Source: Aureococcus anophagefferens
Taxonomy: Eukaryota > Sar > Pelagophyceae > Pelagomonadales > Pelagomonadaceae
Direction of reading: 5' to 3'
NCBI RefSeq assembly: GCF_000186865.1
Contig: NW_008705561.1
Location: forward strand, 1,607,703-1,671,702
DNA length: 64,000 nucleotides
Both the position numbers and the translations under genes were made by a program. Under the pieces are notes generated by a model. The model was not told where the DNA came from, did no database searches, and worked only from the letters and a program-made list of their open reading frames with translations. Numbering within the stretch: position 1 is the stretch's first letter; every line of letters begins with the position of its first letter. Shown here one piece after another: positions 9,483 through 17,800 of this stretch.

Positions 9483-10502
9483 TTACGGGGGTTCGAGTCC
9501 GGCGACGAAGGCCGCGAGGGCGTCGGCGGCCCGCGTCGCGTCCGTCGCGTTGCCGCCGAAGAGCTCCTCGAAGGTGAGGGCGAGCCAGGGCACGCGCGGG
9601 AGCCGCGGCCGCGCGACGCGGTCGAGCCAGTCGTGGAAGCCGTGGCGCGCGGGCGCGGCGTCGCATTTGGCGCAGGGGCACTCGGCGTAGTAGGGGGACC
9701 CGCGGAGGGCCGCGCGGTACCCGGCGAGCGTCCGCGGCTGCGCGTCCGCGACGATTTGGACCGCCTCCGGCGGGAACCCGAGGCTCGCGACGCACTTGGG
9801 GAACTCGAAGCGCCGGAAGTTCGAGTAGCGCCGCGCGGCCTCGTCGACGCGCTCGAGCTGGACGACGGCGACGGAGCTCTGGCGCAGGTACTCGAAGACC
9901 TGGGGCGACGTCGTCCCGTCGACGGTTCGTCTCCTTCGGGCGCGGGCGGACGCGCGGGCGTCACGTTGAAGCTCGTGTAGACGGGGAAGACCTTGTGGGC
10001 GAAGAGGCAGCGCCCGCCGCAGGCCGCGGCGCCGCGCGCGGCCTCGTCGCAGGCGATGCGCCGCACGCGACGCACGAAGCCGTAGGCGGCGCCGAGCGTC
10101 TTGCCGTCGGCGTGGAGCGCGCGGAGGCGCTCCGCGGTGCCGGCGCGCACGGCGCCGCGCTTCCTGAGCGTCGTGACGACGGACGACACGTACTTGGGCG
10201 GCTCCTCGCACGGGGTCACGAGCGGCTCGAGCGTCCGGGCGTCGAACCTGAGCGACGCGTGACCGAACGTTTGCGTAAAAGCCGCGCCGGCGTCCGCGCA
10301 GCGCCGTTTTGCAGCCGCTCGTCCCGTTGCGCGCGACGCCGAGGAGCCGCTCGCCGGGGTCGAAGAGCTCGCCGGCGGCGACGATGCACGGATCGAGCTT
10401 GCCGAGCATCTTGTTGAGCTCCGACGACCCGCTGCCGTGGTCCGAGAGGACCGCGAGCAGGTCGACGGCCGCGGCGACCCGCAGCAGGACGAGCCAGCGC
10501 AT
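9483..10502 (-). CDS. Sulfotransferase-like secretory protein (three exons)
   Basis: The model complement(join(9483..9899,9965..10247,10300..10502)) gives 300 residues. The 65 nt intron 9900-9964 is GT-AG (GTGACG...CCCCAG) and the 52 nt intron 10248-10299 must be GC-AG (GCGCGG...GCTCAG). Without them the gene looks frameshifted. After a signal peptide (MRWLVLLRVAAAVDLLAV), LSDHGSGSSELNKML fits the 5'-phosphosulfate (PAPS) loop, and VVQLERVDEAARRYSNFRRF fits the 3'-phosphate-binding region of sulfotransferases. A Cys pair (CPCAKC) near the C terminus is unusual. The product probably transfers sulfate in the Golgi; the acceptor is unknown. It is divergent from 10624, and its first 35 codons are duplicated at 11863-11970. 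Confidence 0.7.
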   Translation of the reverse strand: MRWLVLLRVAAAVDLLAVLSDHGSGSSELNKMLGKLDPCIVAAGELFDPGERLLGVARNGTSGCKTALRGRRRGFYANVRSRVAQVRRPDARAARDPVRGAAQVRVVRRHDAQEARRRARRHRGAPPRAPRRRQDARRRLRLRASRAAHRLRRGRARRRGLRRALPLRPQGLPRLHELQRDARASARARRRRTVDGTTSPQVFEYLRQSSVAVVQLERVDEAARRYSNFRRFEFPKCVASLGFPPEAVQIVADAQPRTLAGYRAALRGSPYYAECPCAKCDAAPARHGFHDWLDRVARPRLPRVPWLALTFEELFGGNATDATRAADALAAFVAGLEPP

Positions 10503-10609
10503 GAGATCTATCGATCTGCCCATCCCCTTCGATGCGGGCAGCCCATGCCCTTTTAGCAAGAACGGCACCGTTGCCAAAATTGAACTTATTTATAAATAAT
10601 TACAGCACT
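10399..10609. repeat. Direct repeat, copy A: exon 1 start plus promoter
   Basis: A 211 bp segment nearly identical to 11863-12068, in the same orientation 1.46 kb away. It runs from codon 35 of the minus-strand sulfotransferase (NKMLGK), through its ATG at 10502, into the shared promoter as far as TACAGCACT at 10601-10609. The following gene (10624) begins just beyond it. Confidence 0.9.
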
Positions 10610-10623
10610 ATGGGCAGCCAAGG

Positions 10624-11718
10624 ATGATGCGTCGCCTCGTCCGGGCGGCGCTGGCGGCGTGCGCTACGCGCGGCGCCTCGGGCGTCGACCCGCGGCGCGC
10701 CGTGTTCCTCCACGTGAATCAATGCGGCGGCGGGAGCTTCATGGCTTGGATGACGCGCTACAGCAAGTGGTGCCATGAGGCCGACGGGCGTTTCTGCGGC
10801 GTGCTCGAGCATGTCTGCACGCTCCAGAGCTTCGAGGACGGCGAGCGCGAGGATGGTCCGAAGCACGGTGTGGATCCGACGGCGTGCGGCGACCGGATCC
10901 GCGATCTCGCCGCGAGGAACTGCTCGTTCGTCGAACTGCACCACTACGACGCGCGCGTCGCGGCGGCCTTCGAGCGGCTCGGGTACGCGGCGCTCACCGT
11001 GGTGCGCGAGCCCGTGGCCCTCGCCGAGTCCCGCACGAATAAGCTCGCGACGCGCGGCAAGGCCTTGGCGGCGGGCGACGGCGCGCCGTTCGCGTGCTCG
11101 GGCCCGGACTGCGCGGCGCCCGCCGCGGGCGGCGCCACCTGGGACGACGTCGCGTGGACCCACGGGACGCCCCTGCTCCCGGCGCGCTTCCTGAGCCTCT
11201 GCGACGGCGACGTGCTCGCGCGGTGCGCCTTCGCGGGCGACGCGGATTTCGGCGCGCTCGCGAACGCGTCGCAATTCTGGCCCGCCGAGACGCCCCGCGC
11301 GGGGGGGCGCGACGACGCCGCCTGCCGCCGGCCCGAGGTCCGGTCCGCCGCCCTGGAGCGCCTGCGGGATTTCGCCGTCGTCGGCACGACGGAGCGCCTC
11401 GCGGACACCGCGCTCGCGTTCGCGCTCCGCTTCGGCCTCGACGTCGACGGCCTCGCCCGCGCCGTCGAGGGCGCCTCGCGCCGCAACCCCTCGGTCCACT
11501 ACTTCCGCCTCTCCGAGGCCACGCGCCGCGCGTTCGCGAACACCGCGCGCGTCGACGCCGCGCTCCACGACGCGGCCGCGGCGAAGCTCGACGCGTTGCT
11601 CGAGCGGCGCCGCGCGCGCGGGGCGGAGGCCTTCGACGACCGGCGCCGCCGCTTCTTCGCCGACGCGGCGCTCCCGCCGCCGCCGCCGCTCGCGCCGCCG
11701 CGCGCGCGGCGCCGGTGA
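10624..11718 (+). CDS. Golgi-type sulfotransferase-like protein
   Basis: 364 residues. A short hydrophobic N terminus (MMRRLVRAALAACATRGASG) precedes AVFLHVNQCGGGSFMAWM, which matches the PAPS phosphosulfate-binding loop of the heparan-2-O/uronyl-type sulfotransferases (hPKtGGtS). LTVVREPVALAESRTNKL matches the 3'-phosphate motif (VVREPVER..S). WDDVAWTHGTPLLP and paired cysteines (FACSGPDCAAP) follow. The C-terminal helix region (HYFRLSEATRRAFANTARVD) agrees with this family. Predicted to sulfate a glycan in the secretory pathway; acceptor unknown. The very C terminus is low-complexity Pro/Arg. The start sits 13 bp after GGGCAGCCA. It is bracketed by the 0.2 kb direct repeats. Confidence 0.75.
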   Translation: MMRRLVRAALAACATRGASGVDPRRAVFLHVNQCGGGSFMAWMTRYSKWCHEADGRFCGVLEHVCTLQSFEDGEREDGPKHGVDPTACGDRIRDLAARNCSFVELHHYDARVAAAFERLGYAALTVVREPVALAESRTNKLATRGKALAAGDGAPFACSGPDCAAPAAGGATWDDVAWTHGTPLLPARFLSLCDGDVLARCAFAGDADFGALANASQFWPAETPRAGGRDDAACRRPEVRSAALERLRDFAVVGTTERLADTALAFALRFGLDVDGLARAVEGASRRNPSVHYFRLSEATRRAFANTARVDAALHDAAAAKLDALLERRRARGAEAFDDRRRRFFADAALPPPPPLAPPRARRR

Positions 11719-11862
11719 CTCGCCGCGGCGCCGGTCGACGCGCGCGCGTCTTCTCCATCGACCATCGACCCCGTGGCAGCCCGCTCGCGCGCGAGGGCCT
11801 CGAGCCGCGCCATGGAGCAGGATCTCACCCTCGAGGAGGACTTCGAGGCGAGCATTCGACAT

Positions 11863-12068
11863 TTGCCGAGCATCTTGTTGAGCTCCGACGACCCGCTGCC
11901 GTGGTCCGAGAGGACCGCGAGCAGGTCGACGGCCGCGGCGACCCGCAGCAGGACGAGCCAGCGCATGTCGATGCGGACTGCCCATGCCGTCGATGCGGGC
12001 AGCCCATGCCCTTTTAGCAAGAACGGCACCGTCGCCTAAATGAAGTTTATTAGGGTCCCTACAGCACT
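11863..12068 (-). pseudogene. Direct repeat, copy B: truncated sulfotransferase exon with promoter
   Basis: Second copy of 10399-10609. On the minus strand it still reads from MRWLVLLRVAAAVDLL to NKMLGK and is then cut off at 11863, so it is an exon fragment. Its promoter half now lies 34 bp in front of the methyltransferase gene at 12102. The copies differ by a few substitutions and a 5 bp length difference in the AT-rich part. Confidence 0.85.
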
Positions 12069-12101
12069 CGCTTAAGGTGTGCTGGACATTTGCGGGCAGC
12101 C

Positions 12102-13271
12102 ATGGGCCGGCCGGAGCGGCGGAAGGTGGGCTCCATCTTCGTGGAGATCGGGGACGAGCACAGCGAGACGGCGATGGCCGAGGTGCTGAGCGTCGACTAC
12201 GACGAGGCCGGCCTCTACGGCCGCGAGTTCGACGACGTCAGCGACGAGGAGGCGCCCGCGGCCGTCGCCGCGCGGGCCTGCAAGGAGCACGTGTCCGTCG
12301 CGACGCGCGTCTTCTTCCGCGAGCTCGGCCCCCCGCCGACGCCGTCGGCGCCCACGCCGCCCGGCGCCGTCGAGGAGCGGCTCGTCGAAGCGGAGCGCGA
12401 CGTCGACGGCGAGCGGAAGCGCGTCGTCGACTACGGCGTCTGGCTCGAGTCCCAGGAGTACGAGGACGACCTCAAGTTCATCAACGCGGACTTTGTCGAG
12501 TTCGAGGTCGGCGCGACGAAGCTGCTCATGGAGCAGGAGCGCGGGCTCGGCAAGGGCGGCCACGTCTGGGACGGCGCGTACGTGCTCACGGAGGCGCTCC
12601 TCGTCATGCCGCCCAAGAACCTACAGAAGGAGGGCGCGACGGTGTTGGAGCTCGGCGCGGGCGCGGGGCTCACGGGCATCGCCGTCGCGCTCCACAACCC
12701 GTCCGCGCGCGTGACGATCACGGACGGCGACGGCGGCGTCGTGGACCTCCTCGAGCGCAACCTGCGCCGCAACCGCTGCGCCGCGTCGACGAAGCGCCTG
12801 ACCTGGACGCAGGACGACGGCGAACCCCGGAACGGCCAGAGCGAGGAGAGCTGGCGGCCCGCGGCGCCCGGCGGCGACGAGCAACCGACGCCGCCGGTCA
12901 AGTTCGACGTCATCCTCGCCGCGGAGGCCGTCGCGCCCATCTACGACGCCGCGGCCCTCGTCGCGACGCTCAAGAGGCACGCCCACGCGACGACGCAGAT
13001 CCGCATGGTCTGCAAGGACGGCAAGTGGCCCGACCACGCGAAGTTCTTCTACGAGCTGCTGGCCGCGGACTTCGCCTACACCGCCGAGAAGCCGACGTCG
13101 AAGCTCAAGGCCTCCTACTTCTCCCTCGTCTCCGCCGCGCTCAAGAAGAAGCCGCCGCCGGACCCGTTCTCCGACGAGGCCTGCACGTCCGTCGCCGCCG
13201 CGACCGCGGAGCCGCCCGCGGACGCGCCCGCGCCCGCGGCGGACCCCGAGACGTCGACCCCGGCGCCGTGA
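12102..13271 (+). CDS. METTL21/FAM86-type class I protein methyltransferase
   Basis: 389 residues counting from the ATG at 12102 (another in-frame ATG lies 12 bp upstream). The N-terminal 140 residues are acidic and variable. The SAM-binding core follows: HVWDGAYVLTEALL, then motif I VLELGAGAGLTGIAVAL, then the acidic loop VTITDGDGG, then LLERNLRRN, and after a Gly/Pro-rich insertion FDVILAAEAVAPIYD, the equivalent of the DxxY post-motif. This is the layout of the METTL21-type lysine methyltransferases that modify chaperones, elongation factors and similar substrates. The substrate cannot be named from sequence. The C terminus is a Pro/Ala tail. The start context is GGGCAGCCATGG. Its promoter region derives from the duplicated segment 11863-12068. 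Confidence 0.75.
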   Translation: MGRPERRKVGSIFVEIGDEHSETAMAEVLSVDYDEAGLYGREFDDVSDEEAPAAVAARACKEHVSVATRVFFRELGPPPTPSAPTPPGAVEERLVEAERDVDGERKRVVDYGVWLESQEYEDDLKFINADFVEFEVGATKLLMEQERGLGKGGHVWDGAYVLTEALLVMPPKNLQKEGATVLELGAGAGLTGIAVALHNPSARVTITDGDGGVVDLLERNLRRNRCAASTKRLTWTQDDGEPRNGQSEESWRPAAPGGDEQPTPPVKFDVILAAEAVAPIYDAAALVATLKRHAHATTQIRMVCKDGKWPDHAKFFYELLAADFAYTAEKPTSKLKASYFSLVSAALKKKPPPDPFSDEACTSVAAATAEPPADAPAPAADPETSTPAP

Positions 13272-13462
13272 CCGCGCCCCGTGCGGCCGCGCGCAACGTA
13301 ACCGAAGTCGCGTCGACGAGGCAGAGCGCGTCGAGGACGAGCGCCGCGCCGCGGCGTCCCTCGCCCCGCGGTCGTCGCCGTCCTCTCCCACAAGCACAGT
13401 TACGCGGCCGCCGCAGGCGCGCCCCGAGTCCGGGCCGCGCGACGGGGGCGCGCGGGCGCGCT

Positions 13463-13666
13463 CTAGAAGACGTAGAGGTACAGTGATCGGCCGAGCAGCG
13501 AGACGAGCAGTAAGACGAGCGCGTTGATCGCGCGCGCCTCGTTCTTGTCCATCATGTAGATGCCGGACCAGAGCGCGTAGTGGTAGTACTTGAGCCGCAC
13601 GTAGTCGCCGACGCCGCGCAGCTTCGACGGCGACGGCGCCGTCACCCAGACGCCGTCCGAGGCCAT
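13463..13666 (-). CDS. Small subunit of serine palmitoyltransferase (ssSPT-like)
   Basis: 67 residues. The core YYHYALWSGIYMMDKNEARA followed by NALVLLLVSLLGRSLYLYVF lines up with the animal ssSPT proteins (YYQYLLVTALYMLEPWERTV, then an N..LV..VGM.LYTGYVF pattern). Spacing of the aromatic patch, the E/W-ER-like turn and the single membrane helix are all conserved. In the ER these subunits bind the LCB1/LCB2 dimer, raise its activity and influence acyl-CoA choice in the first step of sphingoid-base synthesis. The start at 13666 is the only ATG giving this protein, in context GAGCCATGG. It is divergent from the gene at 13906. Confidence 0.8.
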   Translation of the reverse strand: MASDGVWVTAPSPSKLRGVGDYVRLKYYHYALWSGIYMMDKNEARAINALVLLLVSLLGRSLYLYVF

Positions 13667-13905
13667 GGCTCGTTTGTGTTGTGCCGTGGACCGACGCGCT
13701 CAGCGACGCGCGCGTTTTTTATCTGTCGTTGCGCGTGCGCGCGCGGCCTCGCAGGCGCGAGCTCACACAGACGTTCTCAGCGCGTTTCGAGCGCACGTTG
13801 GTAGCGTTGGCAGCGTGTCGACGCAGCGTGAGCGCGATACGGCGGCGAGGCAAAGTTATCCTTCAACATCGCTTTATTCGTGTAAAAGTGTAAAGGCGGG
13901 CAGCC
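13667..13905. promoter_or_regulatory. Bidirectional promoter interval
   Basis: A 239 bp spacer between head-to-head genes. A TTTATTCGTGTAAAAG stretch at about 13872-13888 is AT-rich against the local background and sits 20 bp upstream of the plus-strand ATG, which is preceded by GCGGGCAGCC. Confidence 0.4.
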
Positions 13906-14775
13906 ATGACCAAGCTCGTCTTCCTGAACCGCGCGGACCGCAAGGAGCGCCGGCGGATCAAGAAGAAGAACGCCGCGATTCGCGCGAGAAAAAAGATCCT
14001 CGCGGAGCTGCCGTCGGCGCGGCCCGTGAAGCCGAGCGCGCCGCAGCTGCCCGTCCCACGGTCCGACGAGATCCAGGCGGCCGCCGACGCCTTCACCTGG
14101 TTCCGCGACCGCGGCGAGGCCGACGCGAAGCCCGGGCCCGGCTGGTCGTTCCTCGCGTCCGCCGGCTGGTCGCCCTTCGACGCCGCGCAGGCCGAGAAGC
14201 TCGAGGACGCCCTCGTGGTCGGGGCCAAGCGGCTCGTCAAGGTCCCCGCGGGCGCGTCGCTGCTGGAGCGCGCGGCCGTCGATTTGGACCGCATGCTGCT
14301 CCTCGATCCCGTGCTCGCGGACGTCCTGTGCGCCGGCGGCGCGCTGCCGCCGGCGCTGCCCGTGCGGCGCACCGGGAGCCCTCGTCGCGTCAAACTCTGG
14401 AGATACTCGCTCGACGACTCGGAAGCCCCGGAGCTTCCCCTCGACGAGGACGACAGCGAGTTGCTGAGTTTGGCGTCGCAGAACGGCCGGCCCTGCGTCG
14501 TCCTGTACGACAGCGCGCGCGCGGTCGTCGTCGACCTCGGCGCGAACCGCTGGTCCGACGGGCTCTGGGCCCTGGGCTTGGACGACGAAGCCGGCGACCA
14601 GGGCGGCTGCGTGGCGCGCGACGACGAGGTGCTCGAAAGGAAGGATGGCGCCGCCGACGAGGCGCTCGTCGCCCAGCTCACGGCCATGGGCTTCGGCCGG
14701 ACCATGGCCGCGGACGCGCTCGCGCAGACGCGCGGCGACGTCGAGGACGCCGCGCTCCTCCTCATCGGGACGTAA
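13906..14775 (+). CDS. WWE and UBA domain protein
   Basis: 289 residues. A basic start (RKERRRIKKKNAAIRARKK) could be a nuclear or nucleolar signal. Residues 60-140 fit a WWE domain: FTWFRDRG, then GWSFLASAGWSPFDAAQAEK, then VDLDRMLLLD, with the typical Trp/Trp/Glu-like spacing and the final VDL..M pattern. WWE domains bind ADP-ribose/poly-ADP-ribose chains or mediate contacts in ubiquitin ligases. The C terminus (residues 250-289, LVAQLTAMGFGRTMAADALA then GDVEDAALLLI) is a clear UBA ubiquitin-binding domain with its MGF loop. Together these suggest an adaptor linking ADP-ribosylation to ubiquitin; no catalytic domain is seen. Start context GGGCAGCCATG. Confidence 0.65.
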   Translation: MTKLVFLNRADRKERRRIKKKNAAIRARKKILAELPSARPVKPSAPQLPVPRSDEIQAAADAFTWFRDRGEADAKPGPGWSFLASAGWSPFDAAQAEKLEDALVVGAKRLVKVPAGASLLERAAVDLDRMLLLDPVLADVLCAGGALPPALPVRRTGSPRRVKLWRYSLDDSEAPELPLDEDDSELLSLASQNGRPCVVLYDSARAVVVDLGANRWSDGLWALGLDDEAGDQGGCVARDDEVLERKDGAADEALVAQLTAMGFGRTMAADALAQTRGDVEDAALLLIGT

Positions 14776-14841
14776 ATCAATCGGGGAGTGTGTAAAATGT
14801 CGGGGAGCCCGCGCGGTCGCGCGGCCAAACGGGGGCGTGTC

Positions 14842-17800
14842 TCACGCCTTGACGAGCTTGAGCATGTAGATGTTGGCGATGACGGAGAAGAGGAGCGCGC
14901 CGCCGAGCATCCAGGCGGCCTCGCGGTAGAAGAAGGACTTCGGCTTCCGCGGGCCGTCGGCGTCGGCGTCGCGGCCGCCCCGCGCGCCGCGGCCGCCGCG
15001 GCCGCGGCCGCCCCCGCGGCCGCCGCGGCCCCGGCCGCCGCCGCGGCCGCCGCGGCCGCCGCCGCGGCCGCCCTTGCCCTTGCCCCAGGCGCCGCCCTTG
15101 CCCTCGAGGAAGAGGGCCCGGCCGCCCTGGCGGTAGGCCGCGACCTTGGCCGTCGCGTCGTCGTCGCCGCCGCGCGCGGCCGCGAAGACCGCCTCCGCGC
15201 CCGCCGGGTCGTCGAGGCCCGCGTGCTGCGCGTAGAGCGCGAACTTGGCCCGCTTCACGGCCTCCGTCGCGACGTCGTCGTCGTCGCGCCAGGCGCGGAT
15301 GACCTGCTTCGCGTCGTCGACCGTGATCTCGAGGGCCACGGCCAGCGTGCCCGGCCGGAGGTGCGGCGGCCGGCGGCCCGGCGGCGGCAGCGTCTTCTTC
15401 ACGAAGCCCGCGGCCGCGGAGTCCCGGAGCCGGCCCAGCGTGTGGAAGAGCCGCAGCGCGTGCTTGTCGCCGCGGTCCCGCGCGGCGAAGAGGTCCGCCG
15501 ACGCCGCGAGCGACAGGCCCAGGGCCTTGGCGACCGCGTCGACGTCGAAGGGCGCCGCCGCCGTCGCCCGCAGGCTCGCCTGCTTCTTCCGCAGCTCGAG
15601 GCCCGAGTTCTTCTTCTTCGGCGACGGCGGCGACGACCCGGGCTGCGACGCCGGGATCACGAGCGCCCCCTGGCCCGCCGCCGTCGCCTGCTTGAAGCAC
15701 TTGCGGTAGAACGCGTCGCGGTCGTCGTCGGCCGCGCAGACGAACGCCGCGGGCAGGCCGCTCCAGACCTCGCCCCCCGGCACCGTCTCGCCCTTGAGGA
15801 CCTGGGACCCCTGGACGAGCACGCCGCAGGGCTCCATGGTCGCGCCGGGCATGCACACGGACTCCGCGCGCATGGAACAGCCCGCGCCGATGGACACGGG
15901 CGCGAATTTCACGACCATGTTCTCCACCGTGTGGCACGTGATGTCGCAGCCCTCGCCCGTGGACCCGTAGTCGCCGATGGACAGCAGGTCGAATTCTAAA
16001 ACCGCGCCGTAGAAGAGGCAGCAGTCCTCGCCGATCGTCGCGCCGAGCGCGTTGAGCACCATGGGCGCTAGGCACGTGCCCTGGATCGCGTCCAGGCACG
16101 CGTCCGCGCAGGACCCTAAAGTCATCATGAGCACCCACTTGTGGTGCAGGTCCCCGTAGTACTCCGTGTCGAGCTCGTCGTAGGTGCCGATGACCAGATT
16201 CTTCGCCAGCGCCAGGAACCCCAGATTCCCGAGCTGCGCGCCGACGAAGGCCAGAAACGCCGCGAGGAAGTTGCCCGCGAGGCCGGACCGCGCGTACCAA
16301 AACGCGCCGACGGGCGCGAGCTCGAGCAGCGACTGCACGGGCTCCAGCAGCATGGCCGACCCGGCGCAGAAGAGGTTGAAGGCGTAGAACGTCGCGAAGT
16401 CGCGGTGCGCGGCCAGCGCCGCGAGCACGCGCGCGCGGTCCTTCTCCGGGAGCTTCGACGTGCCCGCCTCGACGTCGCCCTGGTACTTGAGCAGGACCGG
16501 CGCGCCCCGCACCTTGCCCGTGGAGATGGACGTCGCCGGGAAGACGTGGTGCTTGGGCCCGAACGTGCACCTGGGCGGGGAAACGGGTCAAGAGCTCCTC
16601 TCTCGGCCGTTTCCCGCTCGGTTCGGCTGATTTTTGGACGAGCGATCATAGCCCTTTCGAAGCGTGGACCCTTTCTCTGGAACGATCGCGCGCGGAACAC
16701 AGCGAACTTGAATCACCCTTTCCCTGCCCTGAAGGCGCACGTGCCCGTGACCGCGCGCTTCTCGACGACGACGCCGCCGAGCAGCGTGCTGTGGTCCAGC
16801 ACGTTCGCGCCCTCCTCGACGACGATCATCGCGTCCTCCTCCTCGTCGCTCGGGTGGAGCACGACGCAGGACCCGAAGACGACCTCGTCGCCCACGGAGA
16901 TGAGGTCGAACTCGACGCAGTCGAAGAAGTCGATGTTCACGCGCGACCCGATTTTCGCGCCGAGCATGCGGAACTTGGCGCTGAGCAGCTCCGTGTTCAC
17001 GTAGGGCTCCGTCGCGCCGCAGAAGAAGGGGTGGTGCACGAGGCGGTCCAGGAGCCAGCGGCGGAAGCAGTCCGCCGTGTCCGCCGGGTCGCGCGGCCCG
17101 GGCTCGAAGGACCCCACGAAGACCTTCTTCGCGAGCACCGTGAGCACGAAGAAGGTCTCGCACTGGGCGACGCGCGCGACCCAGACGACGGCAACGGCGA
17201 CGACGGCGATCTGGCTGTAGGTCCGCGTCGCCGGGTCGACCAAGGCGACGAGGCCCTCGCACGCCTTGAGCGCCGCGAACGTCGCGCAGCCCTCGAGCAA
17301 AAGCAGGAGCGGCACGCCGACGAGATACTGCGAGACGCGCAGCGCGGTCCGCCGCGCCCGCGGCGTCTTCGCCTTGAGCGGCAGGACGTCGTCCACGGGC
17401 GACTCGAGCGCGGCGCCGCCGACGGACGACAGCCCGTCCAACTTGTGGTCGTCGGGCACGACGCCGCCGGCGCCGAGGCTCGACCGCGGCTCGAGGCGCG
17501 CGCCGGCGCCTAAACCCACGGGCGCGAGCACGAGCTCGCCGCAGTCGACGAAGTGGGGCGCGACGCGCGCGCACGCCCTCGCGCGCGAGTGCGCGCCCAA
17601 CGTCACGAACTTGGGGTCCTCGACCTCGACGCCGCTGTCGAGGACGGCGTCGTCGCCGACGGTGGCGCCGCACAGGCCGTAGAACGTGCCTAACGCCGGC
17701 GTGCCCGCGAGGTAGGTCGCGAGGCATTTCGCCGCGAAACGCGTCGCGTGTTTGGCCGAGAGCCACGACAGGTACTTGGCGCTCCAGAGGGGGATCTTCA

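Noticed and set aside
9483..10502. Apparent frameshifted pseudogene of a sulfotransferase
   Set aside because: A 65 nt GT-AG and a 52 nt GC-AG intron restore one continuous 300-residue frame, so decay need not be assumed.
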